Both the position numbers and the translations under genes were made by a program. The notes under the pieces are model-generated. The model saw only the letters and a program-made list of their open reading frames with translations, was not told where the DNA came from and did not search any database. A stretch of 64,000 nt of DNA from Bacteroidales bacterium (GTDB lineage: Bacteria; Bacteroidota; Bacteroidia; Bacteroidales; UBA932): contig JAFZWV010000006.1 in the NCBI GenBank assembly GCA_017617035.1, positions 1 through 64,000 of the forward strand, written 5' to 3'. Shown here piece by piece: positions 24,655 to 32,803 of the stretch (its first letter is position 1; each line of letters starts with the position of its first letter).

Positions 24655-26231
24655 CATTGTTTACCAGACATATGGCACCTCTATTTATAACGGCCGTGGC
24701 TATGCTCCTCGGCTGCGGGCCTCATGAGCCCGCGGAGCAACCTGCAGGCAAGCCCGTGGCAAGCGTTACGGTAAGTACGACAGGAAACAACTTTATCAAC
24801 GTCGAGGTCAAGCTCATCCATGCCACTACCGTGTGGCTGCTGGCCTTGCCCGAGGACGATCAGGCTCCGGAGGCCGAAGACGTCAAGTCGTCCGGCAGCG
24901 CTTTCGAGGCTGGCCCTGGAACCCTTAATGGCTTGAAGCCCTCGACTTCGTACATGCTCTATTATTGCCCCGAATCGGATAAGGGAGTGCTTGGCAGTGT
25001 GTCGAAAGTCACGTTCCGCACTGTTGCGGCAGAGCCTTATGCATGGGAAAAATCCCGAACCGACATCCCGTTCTTCGCCGACTTGGCGTTGATCTATGGC
25101 GGCGGTTACCGCACTCCTAAGAATTGGGACAAGTCGCGAATTGGTACCCACGTAACGTGGATCGATCCCAAGACCAAGGAAGAGATGTGGCTCTTCGACG
25201 CTTTCCTGATGTTGGAGATGCGTACTCCGGATAATTCCGACCCTCACGCCTTGACTCTCGGCATCAAAGACTGGTACGACAGTTCGCTGCCGATGAAGTC
25301 GGCAAACAAGGCTGATGCGGAGGCATGGCTCGATTACTGGTTCATGGATGACAACGGCTTCATAGCCCTTGATTCTGCCATCGGCGATGCGGTTACCCGT
25401 CTGGGGCCTCCTCCCACAACCCGCAAGGTCATTGTCATGATGCCGGATATTCCTATCCATGAGCGCTACAATGTCCTCGAATCGTCCACTACTTACTGGG
25501 GCGCAGTCGACGGCCGTACGCTGGACTTCAGCAACCCTGCCGACCGAATCTCGGCTTACTGCTGGTTCGTCGACGAAGTACGCGAGCGCTTCGACAAGGC
25601 TGAATTCCAGAACATCGAGCTTGGCGGCTTCTACATCATGAGCGAGGAACTGCCCTCCATGCGCTCCGGAGTCGGCGGCCATGGCGGCGATACCATCGAC
25701 GGGCAGATGTGCGACGGTTGGGAGGTCAAAGCCAAGGCCTGGGACGACGTTTTCCCGGCCGTTTCAAACTACATCCATCTCTACAAAGAGGCCGTGGTGT
25801 GGATTCCTTACCGCTGTGCAGCCGGCTACCGTTACTGGAAAGACTTCGGAATAGACTACGCATATATGCAGCCCAACAGGTTCTGGGACACCAATAATGT
25901 CAATCCCATGGCCTCGTTCTTCAACTCGATAGCGACTTACAAACTCAACATGGAGCTCGAGTTCGACGACCGCTTGATGCGCAACCCGGTAGATGCATCG
26001 GATTCCTCATACAAAGAGGGAGAAGATTATAACACTTACCGCTCACGCTGGCGCGAGTATATCGACGGCATGCAGAATGCCGAGGTTTACGGCAATAAGC
26101 AACTTGCCGTCTACATGGGATACGATTCCTTCAACCATCTTCGCAGCAGTACAGACTACGAAGAGAAGGCGCTCTTCAATGAGTTCTGCCGACTTATCGC
26201 GAACGATCCCCTTAAAGCGAATAACAGATAA
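24651..26231 (+). CDS. DUF4855 lipoprotein with N-terminal fibronectin-like domain
   Basis: 526 residues. Lipobox MLLGC, lipid Cys at 22. Residues about 35-125 look like an Ig or fibronectin III-type sandwich (ASVTVSTTGNNFINVEVKL to VTFRTV). The rest is a DUF4855 domain closely matching the upstream gene: LALIYGGGYRTPKNWD, LWLFDAFLMLE-like segment, GGFYIMSEELPS, VWIPYRCAAGYRYWKD, MELEFDDRLMRN. The pair probably arose by tandem duplication, with the spacer coiled coil of one exchanged for a beta domain in the other. An alternative start is the ATG at 24672. Confidence 0.82.
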   Translation: MTLFTRHMAPLFITAVAMLLGCGPHEPAEQPAGKPVASVTVSTTGNNFINVEVKLIHATTVWLLALPEDDQAPEAEDVKSSGSAFEAGPGTLNGLKPSTSYMLYYCPESDKGVLGSVSKVTFRTVAAEPYAWEKSRTDIPFFADLALIYGGGYRTPKNWDKSRIGTHVTWIDPKTKEEMWLFDAFLMLEMRTPDNSDPHALTLGIKDWYDSSLPMKSANKADAEAWLDYWFMDDNGFIALDSAIGDAVTRLGPPPTTRKVIVMMPDIPIHERYNVLESSTTYWGAVDGRTLDFSNPADRISAYCWFVDEVRERFDKAEFQNIELGGFYIMSEELPSMRSGVGGHGGDTIDGQMCDGWEVKAKAWDDVFPAVSNYIHLYKEAVVWIPYRCAAGYRYWKDFGIDYAYMQPNRFWDTNNVNPMASFFNSIATYKLNMELEFDDRLMRNPVDASDSSYKEGEDYNTYRSRWREYIDGMQNAEVYGNKQLAVYMGYDSFNHLRSSTDYEEKALFNEFCRLIANDPLKANNR

Positions 26232-26246
26232 TAACCACATATAGCA

Positions 26247-28859
26247 ATGAAAAAGATTCTCTATTACTTCTTTGCAGTCGCGGCTATAGCAGCCGTCGCT
26301 TCTTGCAAGACTCCCGAGGAGGAGCAAATCACTCCTCAGGATACTACAGTATTCGAGATCGAGGATCTCGAGGCTCTTCCCGCCGATGCCGGGACTGTTA
26401 CCGTATTCGTGACCACCAACATCCCCTTCACGGTTTCAGTCCAGGAAGATATTACCTGGCTTCGCTATCTTGAGACCAAGGCGGACGAAGCCCCTGAGGT
26501 AATCTCGGCTCCTGCCTCAAAGAAGTCGGTCGTGTTCGAGATTGACTTGAATGAGGAAGACGCCATGCGCCAGGCCCGCGTCAAGTTCCTTGACTCGAAA
26601 GGCGAACAGCTCAAGGCCCTCACTATCATCCAGAAGGCCGGCGGCGGTATAGAATTCGAAATTGAGCAGCCCGATGATATTCCTGTAGGAGGTGCGACTA
26701 TCACTCTTGCGGTCACTTCGAATGTCCCTTATCAGGTTGCTCCCGAGGTCGACTGGATTACGGCGAAGAGCGTTACAGCGACTGCTGTGGAACTCGAGAT
26801 TGCATCCAACGGAACTACCGATGCTCGCGACGGTAAAGTCAACTTCGTTCGCGAAGGAACAGACAAGGTGATAGGCTTTGTCGAGATTCATCAGATGGAG
26901 CCCAACGTAATCCTCAAGGTCGGTGCTGAATCCTTTGGATATACTTCTATCGCAGAGGCCATGACGGCTTACAACGCTATTGATGCGGGTCAGGTCGAAA
27001 TGGTGCTCGCCCAAGGCAAACACGCCGGCGTCATCGCAGTTGCAGAGGGCAAGATGCCTCTTACCATCAACGGTAACGGTGTCGCGGTCCTTGATGGCTC
27101 AATTGAGATAAATAAGGTCGCCGTGACCGTAAAGGATCTCGCCATCACTCCTTCTGCAGGTACCCTTCCTCAGTTCACTACAGGCTACAACTATCAGTTC
27201 GGCGTAATGGTCCATGGCGCTGGATACGGCGTACGCCTTGAGGAGGTCAGCATCAATATGGCTGGCCTTGCAGCCGACGCTACCGGTATTTTCCTCCTTG
27301 CTGAAGGCGACAATGGCACCAAGGCCGATGTTATTCGAAATAGCATCGTCGACGGTGCCAACGGTGGACATCGCCTAATACAGGCTTATGGTGCTAAGGC
27401 CAACCTTACTGGCAATACCTTCAGGAACCCGTATTCAAGCTATGCGATCCGTATCGGCAGCGCCGACGGCGAAGTCCTTCTCGCCGGTAACATCTTCGAG
27501 GGAACTGCCGGATGCGCGGTTCATTTCCACAACCTTACGAATTCGAAGATTACGCTCGGCAACGGTACCAAGGACAACAATAAGTTTGTAGGTACCTTCG
27601 AGGCTCCTTACAAGGCCAACAGTGATGTAACTGCGGGAGGCAATACTTTCGCCCCTCCTGTATCTTACAGCGGCGGCGTGGTGGCTCCTATCGTTGATCC
27701 TAACGCACCCGCAACCCTTGAGCGCGTATGGGGCTACTACAATGGATCAAAGGGTGCATGGGACGATGCGATTACCGACTGCAGCAACTGGAACCGCAAC
27801 GGTATCATCTCCGGCGACTATGTCTATGTCCCGATCTGCGGTAATGCCGAAGGTCAGTACGGTGTGGCAGTCTTCGAACTCCTTACCGGCGATTATGTGC
27901 GCACGATCACTACCGGCTTCACCAAGGAAGGACGCTTCTGGACCAGCGGCATCGTGAAGATGCAGGGCGACGAGTCGGATGTTATCTATGTTTCCAATAT
28001 GGCCATGTCCAACGCCACCTCTTCTCAGGATCTGGTGGTCTACAGGCTCATCGAGCCCGACTCCGAGGGCGTGCCTACTGCTGCTGAGGTTGCTCTGCGC
28101 TACACCGTACCAGAGGGCGAGCGCTACGGCGACAAGATGACAGGCTATGGTACCGATGCTGATGGTCTGCTCCTGTTCGTTTCGTTCTACAAACTGGAGA
28201 GTGAGACATACAGGCATGAGATTGAATTCAGGCTCACCGACGGCGTTATCGGTCAGGAGATTGACAATAAGTCCAACGCTCTCTACGGACAGGGCGGTTC
28301 GGTAACCGGCGGCATCTATATTTTCGCCGCACAGGGCACTAAAGAGAATGCTACCAGGCAGGCTATATACGGAACCAACTTTGAAATCAGGTTTGTAGTA
28401 GGCTGGTGGTGGGGAGCCTCTCTCGATCAGTGGTACAGCTGCAAAATTGATGATTCGGCAGGTTGGGACACCGATCCCGGCTCCATCTTTACCAATGTAG
28501 GTAACTACGATGCAAATGCGCTCGATCCCAGACTCTTCTGGGTAGACGGTATCCGTTATCTCGCTTACACGGTAGTGGAAATGGATGCCAATACCAAGTC
28601 TAGCGGATACCTCCGAGTAGTTCGCATCCCTGATGCCGACGGAACTTCAGCATATCCGATTCTGAATATCCTTTATGCCGTCAAGGACGATGCCAGCGCC
28701 TTCCAGCGCTACCCGATCGGCGATCCCGACGACTTCCTCGCCGTTGGCCACGAAAGTACGAATAAGACCGGCTACTGCGACATTGCCTACCGCGGCAACG
28801 ATATCTACGTCCTTTCCGGCGTAACGTCTTGCGGTATGTCCGTGTTCAAAGTCGAATAG
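26247..28859 (+). CDS. BACON / beta-helix / DUF4623 lipoprotein
   Basis: 870 residues. Lipobox AVASC, lipid Cys at 20. Two BACON-like domains (about 35-130 and 132-220; TVFVTTNIPFTVSVQEDITW and ITLAVTSNVPYQVAPEVDWI), then a beta-helix-like region (about 225-470, with NSIVDGANGGHRLIQAYGAK and SKITLGNGTKDN), then a DUF4623 region from ERVWGYYNGSKGAWDD to the end (WNRNGIISGDYVYVPICG). BACON modules usually bind carbohydrate or mucin. Last gene of the SusC/D operon; probably a surface glycan-binding protein, possibly an enzyme. Confidence 0.8.
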   Translation: MKKILYYFFAVAAIAAVASCKTPEEEQITPQDTTVFEIEDLEALPADAGTVTVFVTTNIPFTVSVQEDITWLRYLETKADEAPEVISAPASKKSVVFEIDLNEEDAMRQARVKFLDSKGEQLKALTIIQKAGGGIEFEIEQPDDIPVGGATITLAVTSNVPYQVAPEVDWITAKSVTATAVELEIASNGTTDARDGKVNFVREGTDKVIGFVEIHQMEPNVILKVGAESFGYTSIAEAMTAYNAIDAGQVEMVLAQGKHAGVIAVAEGKMPLTINGNGVAVLDGSIEINKVAVTVKDLAITPSAGTLPQFTTGYNYQFGVMVHGAGYGVRLEEVSINMAGLAADATGIFLLAEGDNGTKADVIRNSIVDGANGGHRLIQAYGAKANLTGNTFRNPYSSYAIRIGSADGEVLLAGNIFEGTAGCAVHFHNLTNSKITLGNGTKDNNKFVGTFEAPYKANSDVTAGGNTFAPPVSYSGGVVAPIVDPNAPATLERVWGYYNGSKGAWDDAITDCSNWNRNGIISGDYVYVPICGNAEGQYGVAVFELLTGDYVRTITTGFTKEGRFWTSGIVKMQGDESDVIYVSNMAMSNATSSQDLVVYRLIEPDSEGVPTAAEVALRYTVPEGERYGDKMTGYGTDADGLLLFVSFYKLESETYRHEIEFRLTDGVIGQEIDNKSNALYGQGGSVTGGIYIFAAQGTKENATRQAIYGTNFEIRFVVGWWWGASLDQWYSCKIDDSAGWDTDPGSIFTNVGNYDANALDPRLFWVDGIRYLAYTVVEMDANTKSSGYLRVVRIPDADGTSAYPILNILYAVKDDASAFQRYPIGDPDDFLAVGHESTNKTGYCDIAYRGNDIYVLSGVTSCGMSVFKVE

Positions 28860-28969
28860 CGTGGAGGATAACCACCTGTCACTCAGACAGTTGCTAAAAG
28901 ACGGCTCCGTGATTTGCGGAGCCGTCTTTCGGTTAAGTCGCTGGTTGACAGGTGGTTGGGCTCCACGCG
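28859..28969. repeat. Long inverted repeat enclosing a terminator
   Basis: Arms GCGTGGAG-GATA-ACCACCTGTCA (28859-28881) and TGACAGGTGGTT-GGG-CTCCACGC (28947-28969) pair at 19 of 23 positions and enclose the terminator stem at 28896-28929. It fills the gap between two convergent genes. Confidence 0.75.
28896..28929. terminator. Bidirectional terminator of the SusC/D operon
   Basis: AAAAGACGGCTCCG / CGGAGCCGTCTTT, 13-bp GC-rich stem with A tract before and T tract after, so it can work from both sides for the converging genes. Confidence 0.88.
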
Positions 28970-28970
28970 C

Positions 28971-29750
28971 CTAGGATGGCGTGGAGGCGGGCCAGGGGGC
29001 GATGCGGTCGGGAACCTCGACTGTGCGGCTGATGAAGCCTTCTTCGTCGTGGATGTCCGGGCGGACGTTGATCTCGCGGCCGTCGTGGAAGATGTGCTGG
29101 AGCTGCTTGTCGCTCCAGTTGCCCATACGGTCGCGGCCGAGCATGCCCGTATAGAAGCACCATCGGCCGTCGGCGCTTAGCGCGGCCATGCGCTGAAGGA
29201 GCTGCCCGCGAGCGTCTGTGGTTTCATGGACGGGGTTAAGGAAGATGTCGGTCCCGGCCAGCAGGCTTTGGTAGCGGCGGTTCAGCACGCCGTTGGCGCT
29301 GAAGCGGAAGTCCAGGTTCACGCCCGAACCCGCGAGCATGGCCGTTTCTCCGCCCTGCAGGACCGTGATGCGGTTGCCGCAGCAGGCGAACTGGCGGCGC
29401 TTCATCTCGTCCATCAACTTGTCCATGATGGCGTCGTTGCCGTTGATATCTTCCTCCGTTTCGAATACCTGGCTGGTGTAGAGGTCGAAGAACAGGCCGC
29501 CATGGAGCATGTAGAGGGCGTTGCGCATGAACATGCAGCTGGTGGGCAGGGATTCTTCGAGTTCGAGTATCGCCACCGAACTTTTATTCTTGATGTCCTG
29601 CTCGGCGTAGAGAAGGTCGTTGAGGTCTCGTATTGAGTGGCCCGGGAATAGGATAAGGTCCGCGGTGGAAGCATTGACCGCATCCACCAGGATATCCATC
29701 TTATTGTTCGGATTGAGTTCGAAATCGTATCCTATCAGCTGTATCTTCAT
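28971..29750 (-). CDS. Possible carbon-nitrogen hydrolase (nitrilase)-fold protein
   Basis: 259 residues, cytoplasmic. The opening MKIQLIGYDFELNPNNKMDI then ADLILFPGHS resembles the first strands of nitrilase-superfamily proteins, where the Glu of the triad usually lies near here; LLAGTDIFLNPVHETTDARG and the FYTGMLGRDRMGNW part could be later strands. The catalytic Cys is not clear, so this may be an inactive or divergent member, or something else. A TACATTTG box is 7 nt before the ATG. Divergent from the DUF4434 gene. Confidence 0.6.
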   Translation of the reverse strand: MKIQLIGYDFELNPNNKMDILVDAVNASTADLILFPGHSIRDLNDLLYAEQDIKNKSSVAILELEESLPTSCMFMRNALYMLHGGLFFDLYTSQVFETEEDINGNDAIMDKLMDEMKRRQFACCGNRITVLQGGETAMLAGSGVNLDFRFSANGVLNRRYQSLLAGTDIFLNPVHETTDARGQLLQRMAALSADGRWCFYTGMLGRDRMGNWSDKQLQHIFHDGREINVRPDIHDEEGFISRTVEVPDRIAPWPASTPS

Positions 29751-29757
29751 ATGTGTG

Positions 29758-29765
29758 CAAATGTA
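29758..29765 (-). promoter_or_regulatory. -7 box, minus strand
   Basis: TACATTTG, fits TAnnTTTG, 7 nt before the ATG at 29750. Confidence 0.45.
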
Positions 29766-29787
29766 ATGAATTCTGCCGTTAAATGAG

Positions 29788-29795
29788 TATATTTG
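29788..29795 (+). promoter_or_regulatory. -7 box of the DUF4434 gene
   Basis: TATATTTG, fits TAnnTTTG, 24 nt before the ATG at 29820. Confidence 0.55.
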
Positions 29796-29819
29796 TATTC
29801 AGAGCAAATCCACATAACA

Positions 29820-30926
29820 ATGACAGATAGAAGATCATTTCTAAAGACTACAGCGGCCGCAGGCGCTGCAGTCGCCGCGGCTCCGCTTATCGGCGGTTGC
29901 AAGACAGGTAAAGACAAATACGGCATAGGTTTGGACAGGAGCGTCAAGAGCAAGCTCATAGTCGAACCTGGGAATGCAGTGCCTATTACCGGTACTTTCC
30001 TCGACGAAATATCGACCGATATTCCCCACCAGAACTGGGGCGAGGCCGAGTGGGATCGGGATTTCCGATACATGAAGCATTTCGGAATCGATACTGTCAT
30101 TATCATACGCTGCGGTCTTCGTAAATGGATGACCTATCCTTCACCATATCTTCTGAAGAAAGGTTACTACTATCCTTCTGTCGACCTTGTCGATATGTTC
30201 TGCCGTCTGGCCGAGAAGTACGATATGAAGCTTTATATCGGCCTGTACGATTCGGACGAGTATTGGTACACCGGAGTATATAATAATGAAATAGAGATCA
30301 ATAAGTTCATTATCGACGAACTCTGGGAGCGTTACGGTCACTATAAGAGCTTCAAAGGCTGGTATCTCAGCTACGAGATTTCCCGTCGCTCCAAGGGCGC
30401 AATCGAGGGCTACCAGAAGCTAGGACGGCAGTGTAAGGAACTCTCGAAGAGCGCGGAGTATCCCAACGGCTATCCTACGTTTATTAGCCCCATAATCGAG
30501 GGCATCAAGGGCGTAAGCGCCCAGAGCGCCCAGCTACGCAGGGCCGACAGGCCAGACATTATGGAGCACATGCGCGACTGGGACGAGATTTTCGAAGGAA
30601 TTCACGAATTCGTCGACGCCTGCGCATTCCAGGACGGCTACAACGATTACGATGAAATAGAGGATTATATCTCGGTGAACAAGATGCTCGCAGACAAATG
30701 GGGTATGCACAGCTGGACGAACTGCGAGAGTTTCGACCGTGATATGCCTATCAAGTTCCTCCCGATTAAGTTTGATAAACTCCGTCTCAAACTGGAGGCG
30801 GCAAAGCGTTGCGGCGTTGAGAAAGCGATTACATTCGAGTTCTCACACTTCATCAGCCCGCAGAGCGCATATCTGCAGGCCGGACACCTCTACGACAGGT
30901 ATCTGGAGTATTTCGGAAGGCTTTAA
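29820..30926 (+). CDS. DUF4434 protein, probable glycosidase-like, exported
   Basis: 368 residues from the ATG at 29820 (the in-frame TTG at 29793 overlaps the promoter). The N-terminus MTDRRSFLKTTAAAG..AAPLIGGC is a Tat-like twin-arginine signal with a lipobox Cys at about 27. The body reads GTFLDEISTDIPHQNWGEAEWDRDF, which is the DUF4434 signature, followed by a TIM-barrel-like pattern (IIIRCGLRKW, LYIGLYDSDEYW, FKGWYLSYEIS). Catalytic role not established. It may work with the SusC/D operon upstream but has its own promoter. Converges with the acyltransferase gene, overlapping by 4 nt. Confidence 0.8.
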   Translation: MTDRRSFLKTTAAAGAAVAAAPLIGGCKTGKDKYGIGLDRSVKSKLIVEPGNAVPITGTFLDEISTDIPHQNWGEAEWDRDFRYMKHFGIDTVIIIRCGLRKWMTYPSPYLLKKGYYYPSVDLVDMFCRLAEKYDMKLYIGLYDSDEYWYTGVYNNEIEINKFIIDELWERYGHYKSFKGWYLSYEISRRSKGAIEGYQKLGRQCKELSKSAEYPNGYPTFISPIIEGIKGVSAQSAQLRRADRPDIMEHMRDWDEIFEGIHEFVDACAFQDGYNDYDEIEDYISVNKMLADKWGMHSWTNCESFDRDMPIKFLPIKFDKLRLKLEAAKRCGVEKAITFEFSHFISPQSAYLQAGHLYDRYLEYFGRL

Positions 30927-32758
30927 ACTTCAGCAGATCCGTAGAAATGCTCGAGGATTTCCTTTTGGGTTTCCTCGGGCATTCCTCGTACAAATGACTT
31001 GATGCTTGCAGGAGGGAAATCCGCAAGTCTCAAATAGATCATCGCATCTACACAATCCGAGAAATCTGCATCCACGTTCAGACAAGCTACATGTGCTCCG
31101 CAGGAGAAATACTTGCGGAATAGCACGGGCAGTCTGTACTGTCCCTCAGACATCGCGCCTATAAGCCTGTCGAATGCGTCGATATCCCCTTCGGGAATCT
31201 GTAGCAATTGCTCGGGGTTTACCCTAAGGAATGAAGGCTTGAACGGGGAGGTGGGGGAGGCGAACCTATCGGCATTTGGCATACCGAAATCACGGTGGAT
31301 GAAGTATGAGGTAAGGCTCTTATAGAAGTCGGGAAGAGCTGCGCTCATGGTGACCAATCCAAAGCAACTGTCTGCTTTAGCGCGGACGTTGGCTATGCAA
31401 AGTCCCGCAAGAAGGAGCTTTAGCGGAAGAACTTCGCGCTGGTATTTTTCCACCACAAATGAGCGTCCGAGTTCGAGTGAATGAGAAAGCATTTCGGGGG
31501 CGTCTGCGCCGAAGCGGACGAGGGTGGAAGTGTAGAATCCATTAACTCCTCCATGGGCTGCCATGATATCGGATCCGTAACCCACGCGGTAGGCTCCCAC
31601 CAGCTGCTCATCCTGGATGTGCCAGAGAATGAGATGGTGGTAATAGTGGTCGTAAAGATCGGTATCCAAAGCCTTCCCAGTACCCTCTCCAACTGCTCTG
31701 AAGGTCACTTCCCGCAACCTGTAGAGTTCTCGCATTACGTCGGGTGCCTGGGATTCTTCTATAATGTAAGCACGATATCCGCCGCTTTCAAATATGATAC
31801 ATTTCTCTATGTCGGCAATCTGCTTGCGTATGAGCTCCGGATCTGTGGGTGCGGCTATTTCCTGTTCGTGGGCGCAAGTCATATGTCGCTCGAAATCAGG
31901 CTGGCACTGAGCCTCCAGCGCATAGCAGCGATTTCTAAGATACTTGCCCAAATTCTCGACGCTGAACTGGGCTATTTGACTCGCTGGGATAGGTTGTCCT
32001 ATCCTAATTTCTACGTGTTTGCCCCGCGAACCGAGCAGTTCGCGGATGAGAAGGAGGGTTCGTATGCGAGGGTGAATACGCCCTAGTTTGTGGAATCTCT
32101 CTGAATTGGTGCCATCGAAATAGATGGGAATTACAGGCAGGCCAGACTTTTTGATGAGTTTCGACATGTTGTCCGCCCAAGGCTTGTCTTCCACGACTCT
32201 GCGGCCTCCACCCACGGATGTACGATTTTTACCGCGCTGCCATGTTGCAACTTCGCCCGCTGGGAAGAGTCCCAGCGCGCCCCCATCTGCGATGTGGCCG
32301 AGGGCAGAGCGAATTCCGCTTACGCTCCTCGCCCCGCCGCTCGCAAAGTTGTCTACCGGAATGAAGTGTTCCCTGAGAGTGGGGACCAACGCAAGAAAGA
32401 AGGTTGTGAGTATTTTGTAGTCAGGCCTGCGTGAACCTATAATTTGGTTGAGCAGTAGACCGTCGATTGCTCCGAAGTGGTGGTTGGAAACAGTAATAAA
32501 ACCTCCTTCTGCAGGGATATTTGCCAACTGGGATTCTGGGATGTTGAATGTGACCTGGAGGTCTTTCAATACGGCTTCCGAGAACGCAGGACCTTCGTTT
32601 TCAGCATTGCGGGCGTAGAGGGCACTTAGAGGAGTTATTCCCAGGATGCGCCATATGAGCCGGGTAAGTACGCGACCACCAAAGCCCTTGAGGCCGATGG
32701 CTTGCTGTAATTGATCGTGTGTAATCAGAACAGGATTCACAGGTTCGGTTTTTAGCAT
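30923..32758 (-). CDS. Fused PlsC-type and GNAT-type acyltransferase (aminolipid synthesis, OlsF/GlsA-GlsB-like)
   Basis: 611 residues from the ATG at 32758. The N-terminal part is a PlsC acyltransferase: the HX4D motif is VSNHHFGAIDG (about 90-100) and FPAGEVATW is the second block. The C-terminal part (about 315-600) is an OlsB-like N-acyltransferase of the GNAT class (YRLREVTFRAVGEGTG, DLYDHYYHHLILW, LVGAYRVGYG, LELGRSFVVEKYQ). Such fusions make ornithine or glycine lipids: the C-terminal domain N-acylates the amino acid and the N-terminal domain adds the second acyl chain. In Bacteroides the two are separate genes glsB and glsA; here they are one protein. Inner-membrane associated. Confidence 0.9.
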   Translation of the reverse strand: MLKTEPVNPVLITHDQLQQAIGLKGFGGRVLTRLIWRILGITPLSALYARNAENEGPAFSEAVLKDLQVTFNIPESQLANIPAEGGFITVSNHHFGAIDGLLLNQIIGSRRPDYKILTTFFLALVPTLREHFIPVDNFASGGARSVSGIRSALGHIADGGALGLFPAGEVATWQRGKNRTSVGGGRRVVEDKPWADNMSKLIKKSGLPVIPIYFDGTNSERFHKLGRIHPRIRTLLLIRELLGSRGKHVEIRIGQPIPASQIAQFSVENLGKYLRNRCYALEAQCQPDFERHMTCAHEQEIAAPTDPELIRKQIADIEKCIIFESGGYRAYIIEESQAPDVMRELYRLREVTFRAVGEGTGKALDTDLYDHYYHHLILWHIQDEQLVGAYRVGYGSDIMAAHGGVNGFYTSTLVRFGADAPEMLSHSLELGRSFVVEKYQREVLPLKLLLAGLCIANVRAKADSCFGLVTMSAALPDFYKSLTSYFIHRDFGMPNADRFASPTSPFKPSFLRVNPEQLLQIPEGDIDAFDRLIGAMSEGQYRLPVLFRKYFSCGAHVACLNVDADFSDCVDAMIYLRLADFPPASIKSFVRGMPEETQKEILEHFYGSAEV

Positions 32759-32766
32759 TATTTGAA

Positions 32767-32774
32767 CAAATATA
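32767..32774 (-). promoter_or_regulatory. -7 box of the acyltransferase gene
   Basis: TATATTTG on the minus strand, 8 nt before the ATG at 32758. Confidence 0.5.
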
Positions 32775-32776
32775 AG

Positions 32777-32784
32777 TATATTTG
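32777..32784 (+). promoter_or_regulatory. -7 box of the AraC-type gene
   Basis: TATATTTG, 19 nt before the ATG at 32804. Only 2 nt separate it from the opposing -7 box, so polymerase can use only one of the two at a time. Confidence 0.55.
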
Positions 32785-32803
32785 TGCAAACCACGCGCAC
32801 ACA

